Shown here piece by piece: positions 36,566 through 48,582 of a stretch of DNA of 64,000 nucleotides; within the stretch, counting starts at the first letter, position 1; every line of letters begins with the position of its first letter. The notes below the pieces were generated by a model. That model saw nothing but the letters and a program-made list of their open reading frames with translations, did no database searches and was not told the origin of the DNA. The DNA is from Sambucus nigra (Eukaryota > Streptophyta > Magnoliopsida > Dipsacales > Adoxaceae). A program made the translations under genes and the position numbers. The stretch is from the NCBI GenBank assembly GCA_949130495.1, contig OX422222.1, positions 271,736,109 through 271,800,108 on the forward strand. Direction: 5' to 3'.

Positions 36566-36746
36566 ATGCTCATGTGCGGAATAGTTCATATTTTAAGAAT
36601 GTGGACCGAACATGTGTCACCTAACGGTGCACCTAAAAATTATTGCCTAAATTATAGGCACACTCTCTCTCTTTTCTGGGCTCACCGCCAGGTGACACAT
36701 GTCCGGTCCGCATTCTTAAAATGCGGACTAGTCCGCACAAGAGTAG
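36566..36746. mobile_element. MITE-like foldback with ~55-bp terminal inverted repeats
   Basis: The left arm (GTGCGGAATAGT...AAGAATGTGGACCG...ACATGTGTCACCT) is the reverse complement, with few mismatches, of the right arm AGGTGACACATGTCCGGTCC...GTCCGCACAAGAG. It is flanked by TA-rich runs on both sides. It is about 180 bp long and has no coding capacity. Superfamily not assigned. Confidence 0.7.
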
Positions 36747-37092
36747 GACTGTATATATATATATATATATATATAGTTTTATCTTAGTGATGAATTGATA
36801 TATGGGTTCTCGAATGATATTTTCTTATTTGAATTAGGGTAAGTGGGGTGATTTTGATTGACTTGGGGATTGTAGTGATGTGGTAGTGGGTGTGGTAGAT
36901 TTAATGGTGGATTTGCTTTGTTTAGTGGTGGATTTGATGGTGGGAGTGGTGTATATTATAGTGGCCATGGTTTTTATGTTGGTGGTAGGGTTAGGGTCTA
37001 ATAGTTGTGGCAACAAATTGTTTCCATTCAATTGGGTTATGGCAGTGCTTTGGGTGGTGTATTCCTTCAAAAAGACAAGTTTGATATTTTAA

Positions 37093-37864
37093 CTATTATT
37101 TAATTATATTTCATAGTTTTTTTTAATTGTATGGTTCTTAACAAGTTTCATTTTTGAAATCATAACGAATTTACATATTAAAATTTAAATAAATGCTTGA
37201 AATATAAATTTTTAAGCCTAACAATTCATATTTAATTAATATAATAGTAACAAGTTAAAGGTTTAGTTGAACATTTCAAAAATTCCAATAAAGGCAATTT
37301 GAATCTTTTTTTATGTAAACTAATAGCTTGAATGGTCACTGGATGGAGTCGATCCAATTCATTCCCCAAACCACAAATAAAAAATAAATGACCTTAAACT
37401 GAAAATAGAAAAAATTATTGAACCCCAAACTATACAAAAATACCCATAAAGATGGAATTGTAACCAGTTTGGTTAACTCATTTTTCTGCCTCTTAGTTGG
37501 GGTTTACACCAATATTGACATTTCATTAAGGACAACCAATCGCTCCCATTCATTTCAATAAAATTGTACCATCCGACCAAAAAAATTGAGCCTCGAATAT
37601 TGCTTTGAGGAAGTTTATTGTATATAGGAGTCCTATTTTTAAAAATTATATTTATATAAGTCTCATTAATTAGTCAACCATTATCTATATGTTTATAAAA
37701 ATGCCATAAGTTTAAACCAATTTTGAGGTTCTCTCTCTCATTTACCACCTTACCACCACCACTAACCTTCCCAAACCTCTCCTCCATATGTGTCTCTCAC
37801 TAGCAATATAACCATCAATCATCCCCCTTTCCACCACCATTACTGCTACCACCTTTGCATCCTT
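37093..37864. other. Unassigned AT-rich sequence
   Basis: No gene, repeat or element border recognised. Confidence 0.5.
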
Positions 37865-37874
37865 TCATATATCC

Positions 37875-37882
37875 ATTTTAAA

Positions 37883-37960
<78 letters not shown>
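37875..37960. repeat. (CT)n(TA)n microsatellite
   Basis: CT repeats for about 30 bp, then about 50 bp of TA. It abuts the left LTR of the Tat-like element. Confidence 0.95.
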
Positions 37961-37962
<2 letters not shown>

Positions 37963-38354
37963 GGAAATTAGCCGACCTAATTGGAATAGCCTACATGAGT
38001 CTGGCAGTCCTAATACATGATCATATCTTGAAGATAAGAACCAAAAAGAGGATCCGATCAGTGAACATTTTGGGTTTGGATCTACTCGACTAGATCACAA
38101 CTTCATCCTAAGGCCATAGAGTCGATCACGATTGGTTATCTTTTTGTTCACAATAAATGTAAACCTCACCTCTGGGAAAAGGGGCATGTAATCTCGGCTA
38201 TTAAGAGTTGATTTAATAAAAAAGAGGGAAGCACCCTGTAGATGTAGGCACATTACTGGACCACGTATATCTTGTGTCATGTGTTTTGTGATTTTCCATT
38301 GTTGTTTGGCTTTATTTTCTTTGAATTAATATAAGTAAGATTTCACCGCCTATA
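37961..38354 (+). repeat. 5' LTR of the Tat-like element
   Basis: Matches 42569-42897 over several blocks. The 3' part holds the typical GTAGGCACATT..GACCACGT motif. Confidence 0.62.
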
Positions 38355-38356
38355 AT

Positions 38357-38374
38357 TGGCAATGTCTTTGGGAA
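38357..38374 (+). other. Primer site, Tat type
   Basis: TGGCAATGTCTTTGGGAA, two bases after the LTR, resembles the TGGCGCCGTCTGTGGGAA form frequent in Tat elements. Confidence 0.5.
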
Positions 38375-38415
38375 TGAGTTTTCTTTTTTCAGCCAATTAG
38401 AGCCAACGAGCAATT

Positions 38416-39710
38416 ATGTCTCAACCACGTAGCACACCTCCGTCATTTAAAGACGAGCATCGGAATGAATGAAATAGTCCCCTAGTGCCTAGAGTAAGGT
38501 CTAAGGTTCACCCCAAAAGGACTCACAACACTCCTACCTCGTAATATAATCCTTAGGAGGAATTGACTGTGGAAAGAGACTCACAACCAAAGTCCACTTA
38601 AATTTCATGGCTCATGAATGCTTATGAATGACGAATCCGTTAATAGGAGGAGGTCGCGCTCTTCCAATAGGAGGAAAATGCATACTTGCAATGTCTCCTG
38701 GAAAGGATAGATCAAGATCTCCATGGGTTCAAGGACAAATTGTACACCCAAACACCTATCCCTTAGGCGAGTAGAACTCACGACAGAGGAAGGAGTTCGC
38801 ATCACGATGAAGAGAATTCTAGGCATATAATTCCACCAGAGAGGAGTAACTATGAAGGAGGACATCGCAAGAAAGATCTTCACAACCTCATCCGCCAAGA
38901 GATGGATGATCACCCCGTTCATTGGGGATCCAGGTCCACCAAAGAATTATCCAGGAGGGACCTTATCATTCAGATAAAGTCTCCATCATTAAGAGCGATT
39001 GAGGAACTGGAACCTCCCAGAAAGTTCTCCATACCTAGATTCAAGATCTACAATGGTAAAACTAACCCAATTGATCATGTTTTCCAGTATTGGAAGTCAA
39101 TAACCCTCTAAAACAACAATAAAGGTCTCATGTGCCGCATATTCCCCTGCAATCTCGAGGATTTTATACAAACGTTGTTCGAGAAGCTCCCACACAGGTT
39201 GGTCAACAACTTTAAGAAGATCGCATGGGATTTTACCGCGAGTTTCATCACCAGTAGTGATCATACAAAGAGTATGAACTCAATCCTCACCATGAGAAAG
39301 GATCCCTAGGAAAACTTCTAGGTGGTACTAGGAAACTTATAATAAATTAGAGCATTTCTCCGAGAAAGTTGCCATGGCCTCATTCAAGATTGTTCCGCTG
39401 AGCAAATTTATGTTTCACTAGTCCCTAACAAAAAAGGAGGTCAATACTATTGACTACCTTATGTCCAAGGTAGAGAAATATGCCAAGGTAGAATATGTAG
39501 TTGTTAGCACTCAAAACGACAATATTCGATCAAAGATAGCCAAAAAAGGCAATAATGAGAATGTTCCTAAGAAGGGGGCAAGAAGCAATGGATCTAAAAA
39601 TGATGACAAGGCTAACCCTACCAAGGTCTACCAGGAGATTAACACTATTTTCAAAGAGCCTGTCCAATTGATCTTGAATAAGATAACAGATCAACAGTTT
39701 CTCAAGTGAG
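38416..39710 (+). pseudogene. Tat-type gag remnant
   Basis: A likely start MSQPRSTPPS at 38416 is followed, in shifting frames, by PRFKIYNGKTNPIDHVFQYW (38990-39110), MCRIFPCNLEDF..TLFEKLPH (about 39130-39200) and FTASFITSSDHTKSMNSILTMRK. This is the retrotrans_gag pattern of the Tat lineage (Y.G..DP..H...Y, C..FP..L...W, F...F....). Stops and frameshifts are frequent. A Lys-rich tail follows at 39461-39709. Confidence 0.68.
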
Positions 39711-40178
39711 GGGGAAGTTTATAGGAGATCCATCAAAGAGGAACACTACTCTCAGATGGAGCATGGGCACAAGATAGAAAACTTTAAGGTGATAAAGTAT
39801 CACTTGGAAGATTTGACCCAAGATGATTACATGGATGACTACATGGAGAAAGCTGGTATAAATCCCACCGTGGAGAATGTCTAGAAGACTGAAAACGTTA
39901 TAAAAGATGATGAGATAGGAAATGAGTTTACAGTCATCCATAATGAATTAAGTCCAAACCAGATCTAAGGTAATGACATTTGGATGGAATTTAAGAAGGC
40001 CACTATGGTGATGGAGGCTTTCCAGATTGACCCTTCCAAAACTCCAGCAGGAAAACACCAACGATGAGAAAATATGGACTATAGTAAGCATATAGTATTT
40101 ACTGACTACGACCTGGTCACAATCAAGACTCCTTATCACAATGCACTAGTAATCACTCTCATATTTACCAATTAGGAC

Positions 40179-40427
40179 ATGGGTAAACTACTAGTCGACC
40201 AAGGAATCTCCTCTAATGTTATATACCTAAAGTTGTTCAACAAGCTCAATATCAAGTTGGAAGATCTAAAGGAAGTGACCAATCCTTTGATCGGATTCAC
40301 TAGAAAGATGACCATGCCACTAGGGAAAGTAGTCCTGCCAGTTCACACTGAGAATATCTCAATGTTGATTGAGTTCCTACTTGTAGACATTAATTACCCA
40401 TACAATGCTATCGTCGATCCAGGATGA
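40179..40427 (+). pseudogene. Tat-type aspartic protease remnant
   Basis: LLVDQGISSNVIYL corresponds to the LVDTGSS..V.. active site, with Thr replaced by Gln. LIGFT, MPLGKVVLPV and YPYNAIVDPG follow at family spacing (FTG, LG.I.LP, YN.ILGR). The catalytic Asp is present but the motif is altered. Confidence 0.65.
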
Positions 40428-40687
40428 CTTTATATTTTATAGGTTGTCCCTTCCACTTATCACAAGAAGCTCAAATACATCACCGATCAGGGCATAATGG
40501 AGATAAGGGGAAAATAGGTCATTGATCGACAATGCTCAATTACTACTATTAGGCCTAAGCAGGAAAAAAAATAAGGAAAAAATGGTCACAGATGAGGCAA
40601 CCAAGGACGGGGATACTCCATCCAAATAAGAACTAAAGTATTAAAGGTCGGGGTCGAAGAAATATAGTTGGCCCCACATATAGAGTC

Positions 40688-40870
40688 ATGGAATCATTGC
40701 AAGAAGTAATGTTCGATGACTTATACCCCAAGAAGAAATGTCTGATTGGAAGTTCACTCACCGATTATGAAAAAAGAGAATTTATCTCTCCGCCCAAGAA
40801 GAATAAAGATGTATTTTCTTGTAATCCTTATGATATACCTAGGATTGAGCGCATTTTACTTTTTCTTTTC
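40688..40870 (+). pseudogene. Tat-type RT N-terminal fragment
   Basis: LYPKKKCLIGSSL...KNKDVFSCNPYDIPRI matches the segment just upstream of the Tat RT core (..V.IG..L....NKDVFAW...DMPGI). Homology ends about 40870, where the deletion starts. Confidence 0.6.
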
Positions 40871-41872
40871 TTTTCAATTTTACTTGGTCCCTCCAAAATT
40901 GTCAAAACTTTGATCTATACTTAAATAGTGACTTTGAGAGAGAATTGAGAGTGTTTTGGTTTAGATATATACACTAGCCTTTGTTAATTCAATTTTCTTT
41001 TTATGAATTACTATTATCATATATTCCTAGATCTAAAAATATAAGGCATTCCAGTTTATTGGAGAAATCGGAATGTGGCACATTCCAAGGAAGAGAATAG
41101 ACTTCTTCGTTCGTAGCATGGAGCTTATTGCGAATTCTCATTGACTATGGGTAAGAGTTAAAATTTCATTAGTGACTAAAATGATAGGGGTTGTATGAGA
41201 CGTAACTTCTTGCCTTTTGTAAAATTTATTTTCAAGTAGAATGAGAATTCGAGTGCATCGAGGATTTTTACCTCGAGGTGGGGGTTATTTCTTGTAAACC
41301 TGTCTTATGTAAGTTTGTGATTGATTTATTCTCATATGCATATATTTGTTCACATACTTCACTTAGATCTGATTTGAAATTAGTAAATTGAACTAAAATT
41401 AACTTAGGTGTGTTCTATTTTGTTTTTTTCATTTAAATTCACCTAATAACTTTGTTGGGGGAGTTACTCAAATTATTTGGTAAAATTTTGTTCAATTACT
41501 TCATGAGCAAGAAAAATCAGTTGAAATGAAAAAATGAGCAAAAGTTGTCCTGAAACCTATTAACCCCCCCCCCCTCTAGGTTAGTTATTGATGTTTACTT
41601 ATTGCACAAAACACGTTGTTTCAATCCCTATAGGAGTTTGGTATAAATCGTTAATTCTTTGAATCTCATTTGCAATCCTCCAAGTATCTTGGGTACATTG
41701 GGCAGGAACTACTCTGACATAGTAAAAAAAATTCCAAAAATAATAGATCTGGGGGAAAATTAAAGCCTCCCTCGGCAGTGGATTGAGTGTGCAACCAATG
41801 ACCCCCCACCCCACCACACACACCCATTATAACAATCATCGAGTTTATCTATCCAATCTATCACAACTCAAT

Positions 41873-41949
<77 letters not shown>

Positions 41950-42129
41950 GTGTCTAAACTCTTCAATAGACCTCTCACTCACAGCATAAACCATTTTTAT
42001 AAACTCGCGAAGAAGAAATGACAAAAAAAGAACAATATCGATTGAAAGAGTTGAAGAAAAATAAGGAACAAGGGGGGGGGGGGGGAGAGATAGAGAGATA
42101 GAGATAGAGATAGAGAGAGATAGATAGAT

Positions 42130-42173
<44 letters not shown>

Positions 42174-42568
42174 CTTACATTTGAAGAAAAAGGCAAATGT
42201 CTCTAAATGTTCTTGAATAATGGAGAAATGAGAGTTCAAAATGGAGGTAGGGAAATCATTTGAACTTTTAGTTTAACTTCTAAGATATTTCATCATTTCA
42301 GATAAGATACGATGTGACAGTTGATAAGCATGTCCTTGCCTTTTAGCCTCTTCAGTGCTAAATTACCAGCGTACCCTTGAAAATCGAGACAAGTTACAAT
42401 CCTACCCTCCAAAATGAATGGGTAGAGCAAAGTTTATTCTCATCCCAAAATTACTAGTGTTAATACTCTCCGACCGCATCTTCAATAGATAATCAAACAT
42501 CATTACCAACCAGTATTGAAATTAACCATGATCAAACCTCGTCATCTCATTCAGGCAGTAAAGCTTTG
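40871..42568. other. Spacer of the deleted Tat-like element, with a possible Sirevirus LTR end
   Basis: No coding sequence. CCTATTAACCCCCCCCCC and CTCTAGGTTAG at about 41549-41584 resemble the C-rich 3' end of Sirevirus LTRs, which suggests an embedded LTR fragment. Microsatellites follow: (TA)n at 41877-41943, a G run at 42074-42087 and (GA)n to 42171. Confidence 0.45.
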
Positions 42569-42897
42569 GGGAAAATTGTGGGAGAATCATCTGACCTAAT
42601 CGAAAGAGGCGACATGTGTCAAAAAGTCCTAATATGCGGTCATAGATTGAAGATAAGAACAAAATAGGATCCTCCACACAACTAGTTCTCTTTCTATTCA
42701 CTATAAAATGTAACCCTAACCATTTGATAACGGGGCATGTAGTCTCTGCTATTAAGAGTCGATTAATAAAACAAAGTGAAGCACCCCGTGGACGTAGGCG
42801 CATTATCGAACCATGCATTACTTGTGTTGTGTGATTTTTCTTAAATGTTCGACTTTATTTGATTTAAATAAATCTAATTAGGATTTCACCACCTACA
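42569..42897 (+). repeat. 3' LTR of the Tat-like element
   Basis: A purine stretch (TTTGGGGAAAAT) precedes TGTGGGAGAATC, and the copy ends ...CACCTACA at 42897. Confidence 0.6.
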
Positions 42898-42902
42898 TGT
42901 AT

Positions 42903-43090
42903 ATATATATATAGGGACAGGATCAAGTGAGGTCCCAGTTTGAGGACCCCGAATGAGGACCATTTTTTTAAAATAGTAAAAAAAATATTTTTGGGTTGAT
43001 TTTTTTTTTTATGATTTTTAAACATTTCAATAGGACCATAAAAAAATAATCAACTCAAAATGATTTTTTTTGTTATTTTAAAAAAATCAG
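42903..43090. mobile_element. MITE-like foldback, possibly truncated
   Basis: Starts in a TA run with GGGACAGGATCAAGTGAGG. An A/T-rich arm (AAAATAGTAAAAAAAA...GGGTTGATTTTTTTTTTATG) is inverted at 43036-43088. Such short elements in TA-rich sites are frequent in plants. Confidence 0.45.
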
Positions 43091-43538
43091 TCAAACTTTG
43101 TCAGTTTTTAAGTTGTTGCAAGTGTCTATTTTTATGATAGTAAATATTTACTAGGAATTAATTATTTTCCTTTTTTTTCTACCCTCGTACCTTGGTCCAA
43201 TTATTGATTTCATTTGCTTCTACGATCTAATCATAAAGTCTATCTTATTCTGAACAACGCATCCGGTGGCACTAAAAAAAATAGTTTTTTTTTTTAATTT
43301 TAGGAACTCCCCCCCCCCCCCCCCCCAACAAACTCTGATCGAGGGTACAATGGCCACCTTCACCTGTAGTAGATATATTCTATAAAATAATATGACCCCT
43401 TAGCATATAGGATCTAACATAAATCAAATGGAAATACTCATTCACGATATAAGAATTTAAATGACTCAAAACATATTTCTTACTTTCTTTGTATAACATA
43501 AAAGTAATATAAAATATATCTTATGTACAATTTTTACA
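43091..43538. other. Unassigned AT-rich sequence
   Basis: Contains an 18-C homopolymer near 43309-43326. No gene or element edge recognised. Confidence 0.5.
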
Positions 43539-44205
43539 AGTTAGTTTAGTCCCATGTAACGCGATTGTGTCTCTTTTCAAACAATTTTGTTGTTAAATTA
43601 CATTTCACCCCAATCTCCATATTTTCATAAGACTTAGATTTTTTAATTGTGGACTCAATTCTCACCCCGTGAGTCACACAACTGCACCTATTATTTTTAG
43701 AAGTTAGTTTAGTCATGTGTGACATGACCATGACTCTTTTCGAATAGTTTTCTTTTTAAATTATGTTTTCACCCCCAAACGGTCAATTTTTTAACTTAAG
43801 CCATAAATTTATAAAATTTCGACCCAATTCTCAACCCGTGAGTCACAAATATACACAAGTTATTTCTACGTATTATTTTAGTCCCGTGTGATGTGATTGT
43901 ACCTCTTTTGGGGAAATTTTATTAGTAAATTGCGTTTTAACCTCTAACGCCATATTTTCAAGCTTAAGCTTAGATTTTAAAATTTTGACTTAATTTTCAC
44001 CCTGTGAGTTAAACGACTGCATGAGTTTTTTTTCCAGTTAGTTTGGTCCCATGTGATATGATCGTATCTATTTTTGAACAGTTTTGTTGTTAAACTATGT
44101 TTACTTCCCTCAATCTTAAGCATTAGATTTTTGAAATTTCGACCCAATTCTCACCCCATGAGATGCACGACTGCACGGTTTATTACTACAAGTTAGTTTA
44201 ATCTT
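43539..44205. repeat. ~165-bp tandem repeat, four diverged units
   Basis: AGTTAGTTTAGTCCC-like anchors at 43539, 43702, about 43871, 44036 and 44191 give spacings of about 163, 169, 165 and 155. Each unit includes TTGTTGTTAAATTA-like and CCCAATTCTCACCCCGTGAG segments. The length is that of typical plant satellites. Confidence 0.8.
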
Positions 44206-44339
44206 TTAGCTTTGTTTTGTTGTTTGTTATAAGTATTGATAATGCGGTGCTATGGAGGAATGATCGAAACAATGAAAGTCAATTTTTAATTTTTTTCAAA
44301 TTAAATATAAACTTAAATAAGTTAACCCAAATTAAAACT

Positions 44340-45154
44340 ATGCATTTAGGTTAGTACAAGAATAAAATAAAGCAACAAACCATAACACACTGATGTACAA
44401 GGAAAATCAATAATGGAAAAAATCTCAGACGGATCATCCACGCAAATTTAATTATGCACATAATTACAAAGGACACGACATAAGACTAACATAACCGACT
44501 CGACGCCTCATAAGCCTTGACGCTCTTCATCCCTCAACCTTCACAATAGTGACAAGAGAAAATCCACCTGCGAAGCTTCCACAACGTGTGAGTCCACACA
44601 CGTCTCCATATCCAATGATAAGACTTAGAAACCCTCTATGGATATGGAACACAGATGCACCAACACCATACCAAGGAGTCTATCATGTATAAGCAAAAAA
44701 CCGAGTAAGAAAACCACCGCATGAAATTTTTTATCTATCAAGATAATAATAGAAGCAAACTATGGTGCCCACAAAAAATATCTCAAAGCATATAAAGATA
44801 AAACTTGGATTTGAAAAGTTTTTAGGTGAAAATAGAGTTGGGAGATGTTGGATATTTATAGGAAAATGATTTTTTCCAGAAGTCTCACTCAAAACAAATT
44901 TCAGAACCTCTTTATAGAGAAAATACATTTTTTGAGGCAGTACGCTTTTTGTGAAATCTCGTTCAAACGAAAATAAGGGTTCGTTCTAATGAAAACACAA
45001 TCTCATTCGGACGAACTCAAAACTCATTTGAACGAACAACCAATATCACTCCAACCAACTTCGAACCAAATTTGCTAACAGAGAAATGTCATTTGATTTT
45101 CATTTGAAGTTCATTTCAACGAAATGCTAAACTCATTCTAACGAAACCTATAAA
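44340..45154 (-). repeat. Copia-like LTR fragment interrupted by CACTA-2
   Basis: On the minus strand a TATA box (CCTATAAATATCC, core 44852-44860) lies about 100 bp downstream of a palindrome cluster, as in the LTR at 48583-49545. U5-like text with repeated short direct elements follows to about 44340. No gag or pol is attached. Boundaries are uncertain. Confidence 0.45.
44959..45144. repeat. Palindrome cluster (TCGTTCGAACGA type) in the copia-like LTR
   Basis: Variants at 44959-44970 (TCGTTCAAACGA), 44981-44992, 45003-45014 (TCATTCGGACGA), 45024-45035 (TCATTTGAACGA), 45111-45122 and 45133-45144. Together they give the same consensus as the Tekay-1 cluster. Confidence 0.75.
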
Positions 45155-45779
45155 CATTACACCAAAAAAATCAACTTGTCAATGTCTAAAACTGTGACAA
45201 GTTTGTGGGTGATAAGTCCCTATGTCACGAACTTATCATGGTCAAAGACTGTGACAAGTTCATTAGACTTGTCACGGTCCTATCACGGTATTTGACCTTG
45301 AAAATTTTTGTCATGGTCAAAGATCGTGACAAGCCCGTGATAGAGTAAAAAAAATTACGACGGTCAAAGACCGTGATAAGTTTCTTTGTCAAGGATTTGT
45401 CATGGTTTTTTACCGTAACAATTCTGGGCAGAAGTTTAAAAAAACTGTTGGATAGTATGGCCACTGCCACTGTCCAACAGTATATTTGTACATGTTATAG
45501 CAAAATTATACCTGTCCAAATAGCATATATCCAAATAAAATAGATATAATGTACCAAATTATGTCATATATAATCCATATCCAAATAAAATATAAATACA
45601 AATATCCATATCCAAACCAACAAATAAAATAAAAATAAAAATATCCAATATCCAAATAAAAAAGATAGAAATAATGTCATGGCACAGGATCTTAAGCAGG
45701 TTGGAGGAGGAAGGAAGGTCACACGATATATCTATTAACGACCCCATCAATTCCTTGAAAGCCGCATTGTTGGCGCAAC

Positions 45780-46430
45780 CACAGGGGTGAGCTCTCCTTT
45801 CCGTTTCACCACATGCGTGACGAGAAACCGTGCCTCAATATCTTAGAGGGGACGTCCATAAACTAGCATACTCGGGAGGAAGGACGTGTCCCTCAACCCC
45901 CTCGCTATCCTCTCCCCATAATATATGTCTAGTAGAAACACGCTCTGTCAACCTATTATTGACATAGGCCGCTTGACTATAGTCAAGATGGTAAATGGAT
46001 CATATGGTAGTGAGTGCGTCTGTATCGACGATGAAGAAGTGACGTCCTCGTCTACCTCTGTCTCCTTCTCCATGTCCTTCCCCTTCCCCTTCCCCTTCCC
46101 CTTCCCTTTCCCTTTCTCCTTCCCCTTCCCAAACCGACGCTTCATGAAGGCGTACATATCTAGGAAAATCGCCTCCAACCATGATAGATTATCATCATGG
46201 GTGTCCACCTTATGGTCCAACCCGGTGTTGTTCGTCTCCATTTCGATGATCCCGGACGTCCCCACCTACGAGCTCACCCCCTAGTCCTCCCCTTGCGATC
46301 CGTCTCAAGCACTTGGATGAGTGCGTTCGTAGCCAAATATGCTTTGTCGGCATCAGACTGCGACTCATGCACTTCTCAGGATAATTCGAGAGATCTTATT
46401 ACAGGGGTAATGACTCTCGAATGGGTCTAA
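45780..46430 (-). pseudogene. Fragment of the CACTA-1-type gene in CACTA-2
   Basis: DMYAFMKRRFGKG and downstream SSSSIQTHSLPYDP...KRPMSIIG match the fourth exon of the CACTA-1 gene. A CCCTTC expansion at 46075-46130 encodes alternating GKGKGK in one frame. Frames shift repeatedly, so it is not functional. Confidence 0.65.
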
Positions 46431-46606
46431 GGGCTATTGAATGCATACGCATAAGAACTAGAAGGCTAGTATCTATGCACATTATATATAATTTAAAGTA
46501 TTTTTCATTCAATTATGTCTTTTCACAATTTGAGAGATTTCATGTAATTATGTAATTTAAAGTATGTTTCATTTAATTTAAAGTACACATAAGAACTAAA
46601 ACTTAT

Positions 46607-46820
46607 ACCAATATCAATACCAAGTCAAATTCAATTACAAATTATACCAATTTATACCAATATCAATACCAATTCAAATTCAATTTCAATTTATAACTAA
46701 TTTATACCAATTTACAACAATATCAATACCAATTCAAATTCAATTTCAATTTATAACCAATTTATACCAATTTACACCAATATCAATACCAATTCAAATT
46801 CAATTTCAATTTATACCTAT
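46607..46820. repeat. 60-bp tandem repeat within CACTA-2
   Basis: About three and a half units of exactly 60 bp containing ACCAATATCAATACCAATTC. Neighbouring units differ by one to a few bases. The flanks to 46945 are made of the same CAATTTCAATT-like words. Confidence 0.9.
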
Positions 46821-46956
46821 TCAATTAAATTAAAATTGAATTTCAATTTCAATTCAAATTCAATATATATACAAATGCAATTCATGTTATAAGGCCGGGG
46901 CACATCAAATCATCTAATTCAAATTCAAATTCAATATCACACACATAAAATCACAC

Positions 46957-47133
46957 ACACTCACACACCTACATACCCTGCGCCCCCACTGCCCCCTCCC
47001 ACACACCTAAACACACACACACCCTACCCCCAACCCCACTGCCCCCCCCCCCCACACACCCACCCACCCACCCACCCACCCACACCCACACACACATATA
47101 TATATATACACACACACACACACTCACACACAA

Positions 47134-47185
<52 letters not shown>
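46957..47185. repeat. Compound microsatellite: CA/CCCA, TA, CA, GA
   Basis: CA-rich and CCCA runs with a C homopolymer, then TATATA, CACACA and about 50 bp of GA. Confidence 0.92.
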
Positions 47186-47188
<3 letters not shown>

Positions 47189-47567
47189 GGTGGGAAATGA
47201 AAACGGTGGGAAAAAGAAGGATTAAGGTTTTTAGTTAAAAGCGTTGTCACGGACCTGTCAAGGTTTTTGACCGTGACAAGTCCATGACAACTACACTTGT
47301 CACGGTGTTGTCACAGTCAATGACCGTGACAACACCTTGTTACGAACTTATCACGGTCATTGATCGTAACAAAAAACTCATATTTTTTATCACGATCAAT
47401 GATCGTAACAAGGCTGGCCGGCTCAAAGGTGAAAATTTAGCCTTTTGGTGTAGTGAAAGTCACGATTAAAAAATATTTTTTTATCACGATTAAAAAATAT
47501 TTTTTTCTCTTAAAACACATCCCCAAACATTTTATAAAAACAAACACCCAAAATAATGTTCCTAGGA

Positions 47568-47568
47568 T

Positions 47569-47640
<72 letters not shown>
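47568..47640. repeat. (TA)n microsatellite
   Basis: About 73 bp of uninterrupted TA. Two direct copies of TCACGATTAAAAAATATTTT lie just upstream at 47460-47507. Confidence 0.96.
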
Positions 47641-47643
<3 letters not shown>

Positions 47644-48582
47644 TTCATACCTGAGAGATCTTTGAAAATACGAGGACAAAAAGTGACACTCAACACGACA
47701 CGATAATTTAATCTCTAAATCATTGCTGCTATGTCTTCAATAAAAAACGTCATAGGTTTAAAAGGTCAAAAACACGAGGCCTAATCTATGACTCAAAATG
47801 TTTTGTTTGGAATTAAGCCAATACATATAAATTGACTCAATCGAAATTTGTCCTTACAAATATATTATTTACTTTTAGTGTAGATATTCATTGTAAGTTT
47901 TTGTGCCGTAAATATTACTGCATATATAAATGTTAGTACCGTTTGTTAAATTTTCCAATACGTGAGAAAATTACTCTTGAAATTATTTACTACCAGAGCA
48001 ATCGTTTAAAATGTTACTTCACATTTTCAACAGTAAGTATTTACTTTTAAATTGAATTCTTATTCTTCTTTATCATTAATTCTTTCGTAGGAGCCATGAG
48101 ATATTTACTCTTTTGTAAATTTTTAATAACAAAGGAAATTTTATTAACATAATAAATATTTACTATCTCTCTGTTTTCTCCCTTTATAATCGTTTGAAAT
48201 TTGAAATTATAAAGAAATTAAATGTACTTCATCTTATAAGTTATTCCGTAAATGTTATGGTGTGTTGATTGGAAAAATGATTTCTTGATCAATTAAAAAC
48301 TCGATAAATTCTAATAAGACCCGTTTGGTATATGATAATATTTTGGATGGATTGTGATTAACAAAACAATATTTGCCAAGAATCTTTTGTACTAAAATTT
48401 TGAATCCTATTGCCATGATTGATTAATCATTGGATACCCTGTAGGGATAAAAATTTAATTTTTATCCATATATTTAAAGTTAGATGAGAATGTGCACTAA
48501 ATACAAAAAATACCCCTTAGCAGTTTCATTACCTTATAAATTATGAATTATATATTTTGAGCATGTACTTAAACACGACTAC
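47641..48582. other. Unassigned AT-rich sequence
   Basis: No gene or repeat recognised between the TA run and the Sirevirus-like LTR. Confidence 0.5.

Larger units (their letters stand above)
37961..42897 (+). mobile_element. Internally deleted Tat-like Ty3/gypsy element with short LTRs
   Basis: LTR-like copies at 37961-38354 and about 42569-42897 share GAAGATAAGAAC, GGGGCATGTA, ATTAAGAGT and GGATTTCACC blocks in the same order. A Tat-type primer site follows the left copy, and gag, protease and an RT start follow in plus orientation. RT, RNase H and integrase are missing after 40870. The copies are clearly diverged, so this is an old insertion. The left boundary is approximate. Confidence 0.68.
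45155..47455 (-). mobile_element. CACTA-2: non-autonomous CACTA transposon, TSD AAA
   Basis: Termini are CATTACACCAAA (first C of CACTA decayed to T at the third base) and TTTGGTGTAGTG. The 3-bp duplication AAA lies at 45152-45154 and 47456-47458. Arrays of GTCACGGTCA/TGACCGTGAC palindromes fill 45170-45430 and 47240-47420. Internal sequence next to the left array (CAATTCTGGGCAGAA...TATGGCCACTGCCACTG) matches CACTA-1. It carries only a fragment of the CACTA-1 gene. Confidence 0.88.

Noticed and set aside
36880..37092. Glycine-rich frame (FNGGFALFSGGFDGGSG) as a gene fragment
   Set aside because: The frame is only about 38 codons, follows a stop, and is embedded in GT-rich low-complexity DNA.
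38605..38922. 105-aa minus-strand ORF
   Set aside because: Antisense shadow of the Tat-type gag; no family features of its own.
45948..46265. GKGKGK-rich ORF as a new small basic protein
   Set aside because: It is the exon-4 homologue of the CACTA-1 gene with a hexanucleotide expansion.
47568..47640. (TA)n run as the insertion site of an element
   Set aside because: No matching repeat ends on either side; a microsatellite is sufficient.
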